From the NCBI GenBank assembly GCA_030655675.1, contig JAUSPM010000232.1, positions 1 to 15,533 of the forward strand: DNA of 15,533 bases, given 5' to 3'. Position numbers and translations under genes: made by a program. The DNA is from Methanosarcinaceae archaeon (lineage in GTDB: Archaea; Halobacteriota; Methanosarcinia; Methanosarcinales; Methanosarcinaceae). Of this stretch, positions 1 through 6,789 are shown in pieces; the first letter of the stretch is position 1; each line of letters starts with the position of its first letter. The notes beneath the pieces were generated by a model. It was not told the DNA's origin. It was given only the letters and a program-made list of their open reading frames with translations, and ran no database searches.

Positions 1-3000
1 GCCTGCGTGCATATACTTAGTGATATCAGTTACATGCGAAGATGTTAGCATATCACCTGACTCTGCATATACGATGTTGCCATCAACATATGCTCTTGGA
101 TTTACAGGAGTGTCAAGGAATCCGGTCTGATTCACATACCCCATCACAAGGAATCTGTAATCGTTTATAGATGTGCCCAGTTTAGTAATCCGTATTTCAT
201 GATCAATACCTGATGAAACTCTTGAAGTTATATCATCTGACCAACTATGTGTTGATGGTGTATCAGGAACAACATAATGTCCGTCCCCCACATCAATACC
301 ATCTATTGAATTATTGAACACTGCTTCCTGAGTACCTATTGCAATTGGTATAACTGGGAAAGCCGTAACCGTCATATTAAAATCATTTATAATAACGCTC
401 TTGTATGGAGGTATTATCACATTAAAGGTTCCGTTGACAAAATTGAACTGTGTTGTACCAATCTGTGCCATTGCTATAAGTGGTGGAGATACATCAAACT
501 CAATGGTTTTTTCAGTAATTCCGGTTAAATTAATAGTAGAACTTAGAACGTCAATATCCGAAGGAATGTCAATTGAAAAAGTATGATTTGTAGTCATTAA
601 CACCTGACCCGACATCTCTGTAAGATCGGAATCTACAAGCACAAAAAATGGTTCTTCAAGTATCATTACAGTATCGTCATCGGTGTCAGTAAGACCAAGA
701 CCATCAGTAATTGTTGCATTTACGTTATAGGTCCCCGGTTCAAATCCGGGAATTGCAACATTATAATACCCGGTTGCATTAGCTACAGCAGAAGTGTTTG
801 TTGAACCCACTGTAATGTTCACAACTTCTCCTGATGCTACTGTATTATCACTATAAAATGCCCGACCGTCTATAGTAATATTACAACATCGGAGATATGG
901 TCCATTACCCTGCACATACATGATTAGCTTCTTCTCAGCAAAACTTGTATTATAAATACCGGTTCTCTCAATACCATCAATTGTCTGTGTAGCATTGACA
1001 GTTACATGATAAATTCCTACTTTCCATGCTTGATCTGTAGTATTTGTCAACGAATAATTAGAACCATCCCAGGTTGCATTAGCATTTATTACAAGTACAT
1101 CTTCCGGATCCCTAACTTGCACCCAAACAACCGCATCGCTGGTCAGTGAATCATTATAAAATACATCTGTGGTAAATATAATATTCTGACCGGGAGCATA
1201 AGTATGTTTATCAGTAACAGTTGTTACATTGAGTTGCTTAAGGGAATATCCAATCGTAAATTCTCTTGAAGAACCACTGTGAATTGTATCAACCACACTG
1301 GATGGAATGACTACATCACCACCGTCTAAAGGAATGGTACAATTCGAGGTATGATTTATATTGTTGTCAGTGTCTGTGACTACTATGTTGTATCCACCCT
1401 GCGGCACATCATAATAAAATTTTACATTATCCCAACCATTGATGTCATCATTTGTTACAGAAAGAGTTGCAATGTAATTTGGACCGGTATTTACCAATGA
1501 AGCATCCAGATCATCATGGAAACTTGTAAATGTAGTATATTCAACACCACCCTGGGTGTCAGATGTTATGGTCAGGTCTGTTGTATCATTCATGTAACCT
1601 GTCATGTTCGCAGATTCTGAGCCCAAATCTCCACTAGTGGATATGAGTTTGATGTTATCGACGTAGAAGGATGTGTTTGTAGGTTTACTCAAACCGGATG
1701 CCGTAAATCCAACATCTAAATTAGAAGATGCATTGAATCTGGCCTGGATACCTGAATAAATCGCAACAGTATCAATAGTTTGTAATTGATTGTAAATGAT
1801 ATAATTTTTTACATCTATGGACCAGTACCATGTGCTATGATCATATGTCTTAATAATATGTGAGGATTCAACTTGTGCTGAATCTAAATATGTACGATGT
1901 ACATCTTCTGAAATCGTCTCTAAAGAGGATGACAAAATATTTGTTATTATGTTCCCACTTGTTATTGTTATATTACTTCCAGGAACTGAATCAACCAGAA
2001 AAGTATATGTGCCGGAAGCGTTAACCCCATAGTCTACTTTTTTATCTGTATAGATGTGATAAATCTTATTGCCTTCTACATTTGTTTTTCCTGATATAGT
2101 AATTGTGGAATTATCTGCAACTGCACCAAATGGAACTCCATATTCAATGGTGATATTTGATCCAGGAGCAACTACATCTTGATTTGTGACAGATATTTCT
2201 CCAGTTAATTTAAAATGAGGAGAATTTGTTACTTCCAATGATTTGGTAGAATTAACTGACATACTGCCGAGTGTCGCATTGACCATTACAACGTAATCCC
2301 CAACATTGGAAGGTGCAGGGAATGAAAGTTTGAAGTTTCCATCCGAATCTGATGTTACGGATTTGGATATTGCTTCACTCGTGATATTAACATAAACACT
2401 TGCACCATCAACTGCCGTCAAATTATCGTAATAAATAGCACCGGATATTACAACCGTTGTATTCGGATTTACATGTTCATCAATCTGTGAATAAACATTA
2501 ATGCCAGTGCCCTGACCAATAGCAAATATTGACAAGGAACTTACATATGCAGTTAATGTGTTGGATATTGTGTCAACAGTTGTTGTAAGGGGGATCCAAT
2601 TACCGTATGTATAATGATACAATACAAGTTTATTTTCATCAAAACCTGCCAACTCTTCATCTGTGTATGTTACAGTTATCTCGACCGTATCATAACTTAG
2701 ATTCTCTGCATGTATCTCTACATATTTGAGGGCAGAGAACTCTGGTTCCCGTACATTTGCAGGCTTAACCTTGCCGAAGTTATCTAACACTACATTTCCA
2801 TCCTCAGAACCGGTTAGTATTTTGAACTTCGCACTTACATTCTTTGATCTTCTGGCATCAAAAGTTATAACGTCACTGTTTGTGATTAGAGAATTATATT
2901 GCGTGACTTCTTTAGTCTGTTCCTTAACCATGCCTTCTGAACTGCGAATGGAAATATCACATTCAAGATAAGCGCCACTATTGTCTACAACTTTTCCTGA

Positions 3001-3450
3001 TGCATTCGATACATTTTTGGGTGTTAAATTTGTAAGATTTTGGGTTTTGTTAATGGAAGAAAGATTTACCAAGTCTGAATCGTTTGATGAATTTGTGTGA
3101 TTTGGGATTATGTTGAAAAAGGATAAATTAACCAAGACTGAATCGTTGGATAAATTTGTGTGATTTGGAGTTGTGTTGAAAAAAGAAGAATTAACCAAGT
3201 CTGAATCATTGGATGAATTTACTGCATATAATGGAGTGGTTATTCCAAAAATGTGAAAAAAATTGATGATGCCGTTTTGCAAATATCTATGATTTATAAA
3301 GGGTGAAGTAGCGCCTGAATCAAGTGTGTTTTCCGTGTTTGCCAAAGCGCCAAAAGGTCCAATCAAAACAATTAATAATACTAAAAGTATCAACAGTAAT
3401 CGTGCAACTGATTTATTCAATTTAAATGTATTTTTACCCGTTTTTGACAC
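1..3450 (-). CDS. Giant secreted surface protein with N-glycan-rich repeats and a PGF-pre-PGF-like domain (C-terminus beyond the left edge)
   Basis: The frame is open for 1150 codons from a GTG at 3450 to the window edge, with no stop, so the gene is 3'-truncated by the window. GAGGG ends 7 bases before the GTG, and a TGA lies in frame upstream with no ATG between, which fixes the start. Residues 1-42 form a signal peptide: basic start, then a long Leu/Ile/Val core ending near GALAN. Residues 71-150 are 21-residue tandem repeats full of N-x-S/T sequons. Residues about 190-312 resemble the PGF-pre-PGF domain of archaeal surface proteins (a VEIHAENLS-like strand, then LVLYHYTYGNWIPL and SLSIFAIG). 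Beyond that lie Ig-like or carboxypeptidase-regulatory-like beta modules (about 318-430 and 845-930) and a possible jelly-roll region near 480-600. The role is probably cell envelope or adhesion (inference). The C-terminal anchor is not visible. Confidence 0.9.
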   Translation of the reverse strand, partial: MSKTGKNTFKLNKSVARLLLILLVLLIVLIGPFGALANTENTLDSGATSPFINHRYLQNGIINFFHIFGITTPLYAVNSSNDSDLVNSSFFNTTPNHTNLSNDSVLVNLSFFNIIPNHTNSSNDSDLVNLSSINKTQNLTNLTPKNVSNASGKVVDNSGAYLECDISIRSSEGMVKEQTKEVTQYNSLITNSDVITFDARRSKNVSAKFKILTGSEDGNVVLDNFGKVKPANVREPEFSALKYVEIHAENLSYDTVEITVTYTDEELAGFDENKLVLYHYTYGNWIPLTTTVDTISNTLTAYVSSLSIFAIGQGTGINVYSQIDEHVNPNTTVVISGAIYYDNLTAVDGASVYVNITSEAISKSVTSDSDGNFKLSFPAPSNVGDYVVMVNATLGSMSVNSTKSLEVTNSPHFKLTGEISVTNQDVVAPGSNITIEYGVPFGAVADNSTITISGKTNVEGNKIYHIYTDKKVDYGVNASGTYTFLVDSVPGSNITITSGNIITNILSSSLETISEDVHRTYLDSAQVESSHIIKTYDHSTWYWSIDVKNYIIYNQLQTIDTVAIYSGIQARFNASSNLDVGFTASGLSKPTNTSFYVDNIKLISTSGDLGSESANMTGYMNDTTDLTITSDTQGGVEYTTFTSFHDDLDASLVNTGPNYIATLSVTNDDINGWDNVKFYYDVPQGGYNIVVTDTDNNINHTSNCTIPLDGGDVVIPSSVVDTIHSGSSREFTIGYSLKQLNVTTVTDKHTYAPGQNIIFTTDVFYNDSLTSDAVVWVQVRDPEDVLVINANATWDGSNYSLTNTTDQAWKVGIYHVTVNATQTIDGIERTGIYNTSFAEKKLIMYVQGNGPYLRCCNITIDGRAFYSDNTVASGEVVNITVGSTNTSAVANATGYYNVAIPGFEPGTYNVNATITDGLGLTDTDDDTVMILEEPFFVLVDSDLTEMSGQVLMTTNHTFSIDIPSDIDVLSSTINLTGITEKTIEFDVSPPLIAMAQIGTTQFNFVNGTFNVIIPPYKSVIINDFNMTVTAFPVIPIAIGTQEAVFNNSIDGIDVGDGHYVVPDTPSTHSWSDDITSRVSSGIDHEIRITKLGTSINDYRFLVMGYVNQTGFLDTPVNPRAYVDGNIVYAESGDMLTSSHVTDITKYMHAG
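3052..3219 (-). repeat. 63-bp in-frame tandem repeats (about 2.7 copies) coding for a sequon-rich segment
   Basis: Copies lie at 3157-3219, 3094-3156 and, partial, about 3052-3093. Each encodes 21 residues of the type N-x-S-N-D-S-x-L-V-N-x-S-F-F-N followed by P-N-H-T. The period is exact (N81/N102/N123, N87/N108/N129, N78/N99/N120), and the DNA copies are clearly similar with some divergence. The repeat lies inside the surface-protein gene directly after its signal peptide. It is a coding tandem repeat, not a CRISPR, because there are no unique spacers. Confidence 0.85.
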
Positions 3451-3583
3451 ACATTTACCCTCAAAATATAACCCATCAATATATCTAAAGAGAGTTTTAT
3501 TTCATTTGTATAATATTATCATCAGATTTTTAATTTGTAATGTGATTATTGACATGACTACCATTATGCCTAAATTAAGCAAA

Positions 3584-3591
3584 CATATAAA
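3584..3591 (-). promoter_or_regulatory. Candidate TATA box of the surface-protein gene
   Basis: The minus strand reads TTTATATG here, close to the archaeal TATA consensus. Transcription would start about 25 bases further on, near 3560, giving a leader of about 110 bases before the GTG at 3450. A second good candidate, CTTATATA at 3672-3679, lies upstream of the direct repeats. Which box is used cannot be told from sequence. Confidence 0.4.
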
Positions 3592-3595
3592 ACTC

Positions 3596-3637
3596 ACTTT
3601 GACAAATATCAAACAGACTTTGACAAATATCAAACAC
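3596..3637. promoter_or_regulatory. Two 21-bp direct repeats, each with a TTTGA-N6-TCAAA dyad: candidate operator array
   Basis: The unit ACTTTGACAAATATCAAACA occurs at 3596-3615 and again from 3617, followed by G and C respectively. Flanking AAACTCACTTT and AAACACACTTT extend the periodicity by a partial copy on each side. Inside each copy TTTGA and TCAAA form an inverted repeat. Spacing of 21 bp places the dyads two helical turns apart on the same DNA face. The array sits just upstream of the TATA candidate at 3584-3591 and downstream of the one at 3672-3679, so it could serve as activator or repressor sites. Confidence 0.5.
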
Positions 3638-3976
3638 ACTTTTATAATATATATAATAGTGATTCTAAAAGTATATAAGTTTGGTGAAATTTTATCATTT
3701 ATAATGGATATTGTATTAGATTTATCCCCCACTAAATCCAAAATAAATACATTATATATGCTTGTAAAACTTCGAGAATTGTTTTTGTTTAGATGGTGTA
3801 GCGTTGTGGTACAGAGTGTTTAATATGTTCATGATAAAAACGATTCACATCACGCGCGTAGCGCGCATTGCCCTGCATACACATCGAATTTTCAATCGCC
3901 ATCTGCACATTCCACCAGTTTTAATAAATGTTTTGCTAACTATTTAGTTAATTCAAATTGGCATGGATGGAACGTG

Positions 3977-3990
3977 CCGCCTGCAGGCGG
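3977..3990. repeat. Perfect 14-bp GC palindrome
   Basis: CCGCCTGCAGGCGG is a perfect palindrome in an AT-rich gap, flanked by GTG and TAGCAC, which extend the stem with a small bulge. It lies about 80 bases past the mtnP stop. There is no T-run on the minus-strand side, so it is not a classical terminator for mtnP. It may be part of a dispersed genomic repeat. Confidence 0.4.
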
Positions 3991-4067
3991 TAGCACTGTT
4001 TTTGGTTTCAAATCGAATCATTTCATTTGCGAAGTCATTTTAAAACAGCTATACAAATACCGAGAAT

Positions 4068-4952
4068 TTACTTCAAAATACTTCCGTGTACCCCAATTGA
4101 AGAAGTATCAATTTCATACTTTCCAAGAATCGAATCCAATTTTAAAATTGTATCTGAAGATATACCAGCACCGGAAGTAACTATTGCCCTGCCAAGAGCC
4201 GTAGAACAAGAACATTCCGTCGAAACATGGAGTCCTAAAACAACCTCACTTAAAATGGATCTCATGTTTTTCATAAGCAAACGCATACCTTTCATGTTTT
4301 CCATACATGACGAGGTCATACCGCATACATTGTAGTCACTGATCCCAACAATTGAAACATAGCACATTTCAGCCTCACGTGCGAGTTTTACCTCTGGCAA
4401 TGCAGTCATTCCCACAATATCGCCCCCCATCATAACATAAAGATCGGATTCGGCATAAGTGGAAAACTGCGGACCTTCAATGCACACATACGTCCCGCCT
4501 TTATGGACATCAATCCCCATACCCGCGATCGTATCTGCAACATACTTTGATTGAGACGAACAAAACGGTTCCGACATATCAACGTATGCGGCCACCCCAT
4601 CACCAAAAAACGTTGAATCCCTTGTTTTTGTAAGATCGATCGTCTGGTCAGGTATCACTACCTGACCCGGTTTTATCTCTTTTTTCAGACTGCCTGCCAT
4701 ACATGTTGATATTACCTGTTCAACGCCCATCTTTTTCAAAGCATAGATATTTGCCCTGTAATTGATCTCGTGTGGAAGCAATTGATGGTATCTGCCGTGT
4801 CTTGGGATAAATGCCACATCCCGCCCACCAAGTTTTCCCAATGTTATTGAATCGGACGGTTTGCCAAAAGGTGTTTCCACTTCCACTTCAGAAGGATCAT
4901 CAAGTTCCAAATTATAAACACCTGTACCGCCTATTATCCCAATTACACTCAT
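4068..4952 (-). CDS. mtnP: 5'-methylthioadenosine phosphorylase family protein
   Basis: A 294-residue member of the hexameric-type MTAP/PNP family. It cleaves 5'-methylthioadenosine (or a related nucleoside) with phosphate to the free base and the sugar 1-phosphate, in purine and methionine salvage. Visible signatures are IIGGTGVY (6-13), the phosphate-binding IPRHGRYH (49-56), NYRANI (64-69), STCMAGSL (82-89), the substrate loop CIEGPQFSTYAES (157-169) and GMTALPEV (181-188). The base-recognition segment reads SDYN (205-208): the first Asp typical of adenine-specific MTAPs is kept, but the second (DYD in human MTAP) is Asn, so strict adenine preference is not assured. The tail after about residue 245 is somewhat longer than usual. 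The gene starts 19 bases after ccmE and is probably co-transcribed with ccmCDE. Known archaeal alternatives include methylthioinosine phosphorylase. Confidence 0.9.
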   Translation of the reverse strand: MSVIGIIGGTGVYNLELDDPSEVEVETPFGKPSDSITLGKLGGRDVAFIPRHGRYHQLLPHEINYRANIYALKKMGVEQVISTCMAGSLKKEIKPGQVVIPDQTIDLTKTRDSTFFGDGVAAYVDMSEPFCSSQSKYVADTIAGMGIDVHKGGTYVCIEGPQFSTYAESDLYVMMGGDIVGMTALPEVKLAREAEMCYVSIVGISDYNVCGMTSSCMENMKGMRLLMKNMRSILSEVVLGLHVSTECSCSTALGRAIVTSGAGISSDTILKLDSILGKYEIDTSSIGVHGSILK

Positions 4953-4971
4953 TTAATTTCACATCCCATAT

Positions 4972-5364
4972 TCACTCAGATTCAGGATCATACTTTGTCG
5001 GACATTTTACCTGCATATCTGTTGCTTCAAACCTGGTCTGATTCATCTTTCCGATCACCACGATCGTACCTTCCTTATTGAATGTTCTTGGCAATGCATT
5101 ATAATATACCACATCTATAGTTGCATTATTATTAGTGATCTGAAACAAATATTTCTGCGTACCAACCTGCTCAAAAGTGCTATTTACAATTACCCCTATC
5201 ATGTTCACCTCATGAGAGGAATAATTTACAGGATCAGCAGCCACTTCTTCTACAGTCCTGTAATACCTTGCATCTGATAATGCACTGTATCCAACCATGA
5301 GGCAAACTACTATAATCAATATACCGACAATTACTTTTATGTTCTTGCGATAAAATTCAATCAT
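4972..5364 (-). CDS. ccmE: Cytochrome c maturation heme chaperone CcmE, archaeal CxxxY variant
   Basis: This is a 130-residue protein with one N-terminal membrane anchor (residues 8-29) followed by a small OB-fold domain on the outer face. In System I maturation, CcmE binds heme covalently after CcmC and hands it to CcmF. The bacterial heme-binding His is absent. Instead the C-terminus reads C121-P-T-K-Y125, the CxxxY motif described for archaea and some bacteria that lack CcmH. The chosen ATG at 5364 has AGGT ending 7 bases upstream and gives a normal-length anchor. The frame also opens further upstream at 5430, but that would add 22 unlike residues overlapping ccmD. The start overlaps the end of ccmD by 8 bases. 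Confidence 0.9.
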   Translation of the reverse strand: MIEFYRKNIKVIVGILIIVVCLMVGYSALSDARYYRTVEEVAADPVNYSSHEVNMIGVIVNSTFEQVGTQKYLFQITNNNATIDVVYYNALPRTFNKEGTIVVIGKMNQTRFEATDMQVKCPTKYDPESE

Positions 5365-5503
5365 TATCAATACCTGAAATTGCATCAAGTTGTGATATCT
5401 TTTCACTAAGACGCCTGAGTTTTTTATCAAGACTTACAATATATAATATTATTGCAGTCCAAAATATCATCGCAGTGATGAATATTGTTGTAAAAGCCGT
5501 CAT
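5357..5503 (-). CDS. ccmD: CcmD-like small membrane protein of the heme export complex
   Basis: A 48-residue reading frame lies between ccmC and ccmE. Residues 3-23 (ending IILYIV) form one transmembrane helix. It is followed by a basic juxtamembrane stretch, SLDKKLRRLSEK, which matches the CcmD pattern of one helix then a charged Arg/Leu-rich tail. CcmD stabilises the CcmABC complex and helps release holo-CcmE. The ATG overlaps the TGA of ccmC as ATGA (5500-5503), and the end overlaps the ccmE start, so translation looks coupled. A GAGG/AGGA motif precedes the ATG. Size, position and topology support the call; sequence similarity in this family is always low. Confidence 0.8.
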   Translation of the reverse strand: MTAFTTIFITAMIFWTAIILYIVSLDKKLRRLSEKISQLDAISGIDND

Positions 5504-6168
5504 ATTCCTGCCTCTTGCATTAACAATCCATACTTTCTCATAAGTCTCTTATAAGTTGCCCCAAACCATAAAAGATATACGTACAAGATCAAAAAACCAA
5601 ACACCATAAGTGCTGCCACCATTCCCATTTCAGATGTCAAACCTATCGAACCCTCAGGATGCAGTGAAGTCCACATTCTTGTTGACATATATGTGAGAGG
5701 TACTGACAAATAAGCCACAATTCCATAAACAGCCGAACTTGAAGCTCTCTTTTGAGGATTATCAATGGCCCTGCGAAGACTGAAATACCCCAGATATACC
5801 AACCATAAAACAAATATGGCCATAACCTTTGGGTCCCAACTCCATATTGTATTCCATGCCTCATAGCTAAATGCCCATCCTGTGGCAATTGCCAAACCAC
5901 TGAACACAAATCCGATCTCAACCGAACTCGATGCCATATCATCCCAAATGAAGTTCTTTGTCCTCAAATACATCAAACTTGAAAACAACGTTACCGTAAA
6001 TGCAAAAAACCCGACAAGAGGTGTAGGTATATGGAAAAAGAACAGACGGTACGAATCTCCAAGTATTTCAATTGGCGGAAATAGTATCAAAAACCTATAC
6101 ATGCAAAATGATACAATACAATATGATATGAAAAGAATAGATAAAGCGCGTGTTCGTGTCAGTTTCAT
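5500..6168 (-). CDS. ccmC: Heme-handling membrane protein CcmC
   Basis: A 222-residue, six-helix membrane protein of the CcmC/CcmF/CcsA heme-handling family. CcmC loads heme onto CcmE. It carries the tryptophan-rich WWD segment as W-N-T-I-WSWDP (WSWD at 109-112) on the outer face, flanked by the expected external heme-ligand histidines H46 (FFFHIPTPL) and H170 (SLHPEGS). Length is normal for the family. A GTG at 6177 would add three residues; the ATG at 6168 is preferred because GTGA sits just upstream. It is the first gene of the run ccmC-ccmD-ccmE-mtnP, with a TATA candidate at 6194-6205. ccmA and ccmB are not adjacent. Confidence 0.93.
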   Translation of the reverse strand: MKLTRTRALSILFISYCIVSFCMYRFLILFPPIEILGDSYRLFFFHIPTPLVGFFAFTVTLFSSLMYLRTKNFIWDDMASSSVEIGFVFSGLAIATGWAFSYEAWNTIWSWDPKVMAIFVLWLVYLGYFSLRRAIDNPQKRASSSAVYGIVAYLSVPLTYMSTRMWTSLHPEGSIGLTSEMGMVAALMVFGFLILYVYLLWFGATYKRLMRKYGLLMQEAGI

Positions 6169-6193
6169 TTTGCTCACTTTAAAATCTTATTTT

Positions 6194-6205
6194 TAATATA
6201 TAAAA
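6194..6205 (-). promoter_or_regulatory. TATA box of the ccmCDE-mtnP operon
   Basis: The minus strand reads TTTTATATATTA. A start site about 25 bases downstream would be near 6175-6180, just before the ccmC ATG at 6168, giving a very short leader. Confidence 0.5.
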
Positions 6206-6211
6206 TAGATA

Positions 6212-6225
6212 ATTACATTTGTAAT
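6212..6225. promoter_or_regulatory. ATTAC-N4-GTAAT dyad between two divergent TATA boxes: candidate shared operator
   Basis: ATTAC (6212-6216) and GTAAT (6221-6225) form a perfect 5-bp inverted repeat around ATTT. It lies directly upstream of the minus-strand TATA box (6194-6205) and of the plus-strand TATA candidate (6230-6238). A protein bound here could control both the ccm operon and the plus-strand sulfur/selenium-type operon. Confidence 0.45.
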
Positions 6226-6229
6226 ACAT

Positions 6230-6238
6230 ACATATAAT
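6230..6238 (+). promoter_or_regulatory. TATA box candidate of the plus-strand operon
   Basis: The sequence ACATATAAT is followed after about 25 bases by the first gene; the predicted start of transcription is near 6260. A second AT-rich candidate, around 6244-6257, is too close to the start codon to be as likely. Confidence 0.4.
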
Positions 6239-6276
6239 AGAGACATATAATTTATAACAACATGGTGATATCCAAA

Positions 6277-6783
6277 ATGCATCCAAAAAACAACATCCCT
6301 GATAAATGTACAGAACTCGTACGCTTCATGGGATATGATAGCGCAAAAACATTTGGATTGATAGTAAAAGAAATTGTTGAACTGCAAGGACATGAAGGTT
6401 TAAAAGTTCTTGAAAAAGCAATGATCGAAAAAGGACGCATTGCTGCAAAAAAAATGAAAAGCTCTGGTGCCAAGATAAATTCATTCATGGATTTTGGCAG
6501 GCTTTACGGCATGTCACAACAGGGAATAACAAACAGTATCATCTCGCCTACAAAAATGGAGATCATATCACCAAATGAAGTTGTTCTGGTACATACCTCA
6601 TGTACAAAATATAATGCATGGTGCAGTCTGGGATTGTCCGATGAACTGATCAAAGAAACATGCAGGATCTATTTTTTAGCCACAGAAATCCTTTTTAAAG
6701 AATTATTTCCCGATGCACAGATGACCAAAGAAAGATTACTTCCAAACGGTGATCAAACCTGCAATATCAGATTTAAAAGGTAG
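6277..6783 (+). CDS. ATC hydrolase-like cytosolic protein (PF14196-type, tentative)
   Basis: A 168-residue soluble protein. The C-terminal half has spaced Cys/Trp and a final signature (SCTKYNAWCSLGL, then ETCR, a LFP segment and LPNGDQTCNIRF) resembling the L-2-amino-thiazoline-4-carboxylate hydrolase family. Known members convert ATC to N-carbamoyl-cysteine, but most archaeal relatives are uncharacterised. The start at 6277 is chosen because GGTGAT (6264-6269), complementary to the 16S rRNA 3' end, sits 7 bases upstream. An in-frame ATG at 6262 would overlap that site. It is the first gene of the plus-strand operon, with the transporter gene 6 bases downstream, which hints at a sulfur-linked role (inference). 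Confidence 0.6.
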   Translation: MHPKNNIPDKCTELVRFMGYDSAKTFGLIVKEIVELQGHEGLKVLEKAMIEKGRIAAKKMKSSGAKINSFMDFGRLYGMSQQGITNSIISPTKMEIISPNEVVLVHTSCTKYNAWCSLGLSDELIKETCRIYFLATEILFKELFPDAQMTKERLLPNGDQTCNIRFKR

Positions 6784-6789
6784 ATTTTA

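Larger units (their letters stand above)
3451..4067. other. 617-base intergenic region with no convincing gene
   Basis: This very AT-rich stretch lies between the 3' end of mtnP and the start of the surface-protein gene, both on the minus strand. It contains candidate TATA boxes on the minus strand, the 21-bp direct repeats at 3596-3637, a GC-rich dyad around 3853-3866 (GCGCG-TAG-CGCGC) and the palindrome at 3977-3990. Open frames on both strands here encode low-complexity Ile/Lys/Asn-rich sequence with no domain-like features. The long upstream region fits the leader and control region of a highly regulated surface protein (inference). Confidence 0.6.

Noticed and set aside
3052..3219. CRISPR-like periodic repeats
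   Set aside because: The 63-bp units are contiguous, diverged and in frame within a coding sequence; there are no spacers.
3502..3741. 79-codon minus-strand open frame in the intergenic region
   Set aside because: Its KVCLIFVKVCLIFVKV repeat is just the translation of the 21-bp direct repeats, and the TATA candidates lie inside it. It is more likely regulatory DNA.
3326..3823. 165-codon plus-strand open frame
   Set aside because: It runs antisense through the signal-peptide coding part of the surface protein and through AT-rich promoter repeats. Its product is low-complexity with no ribosome binding site.
4027..4335. 102-codon plus-strand open frame
   Set aside because: It is antisense to the 3' part of mtnP, which is clearly the real gene.
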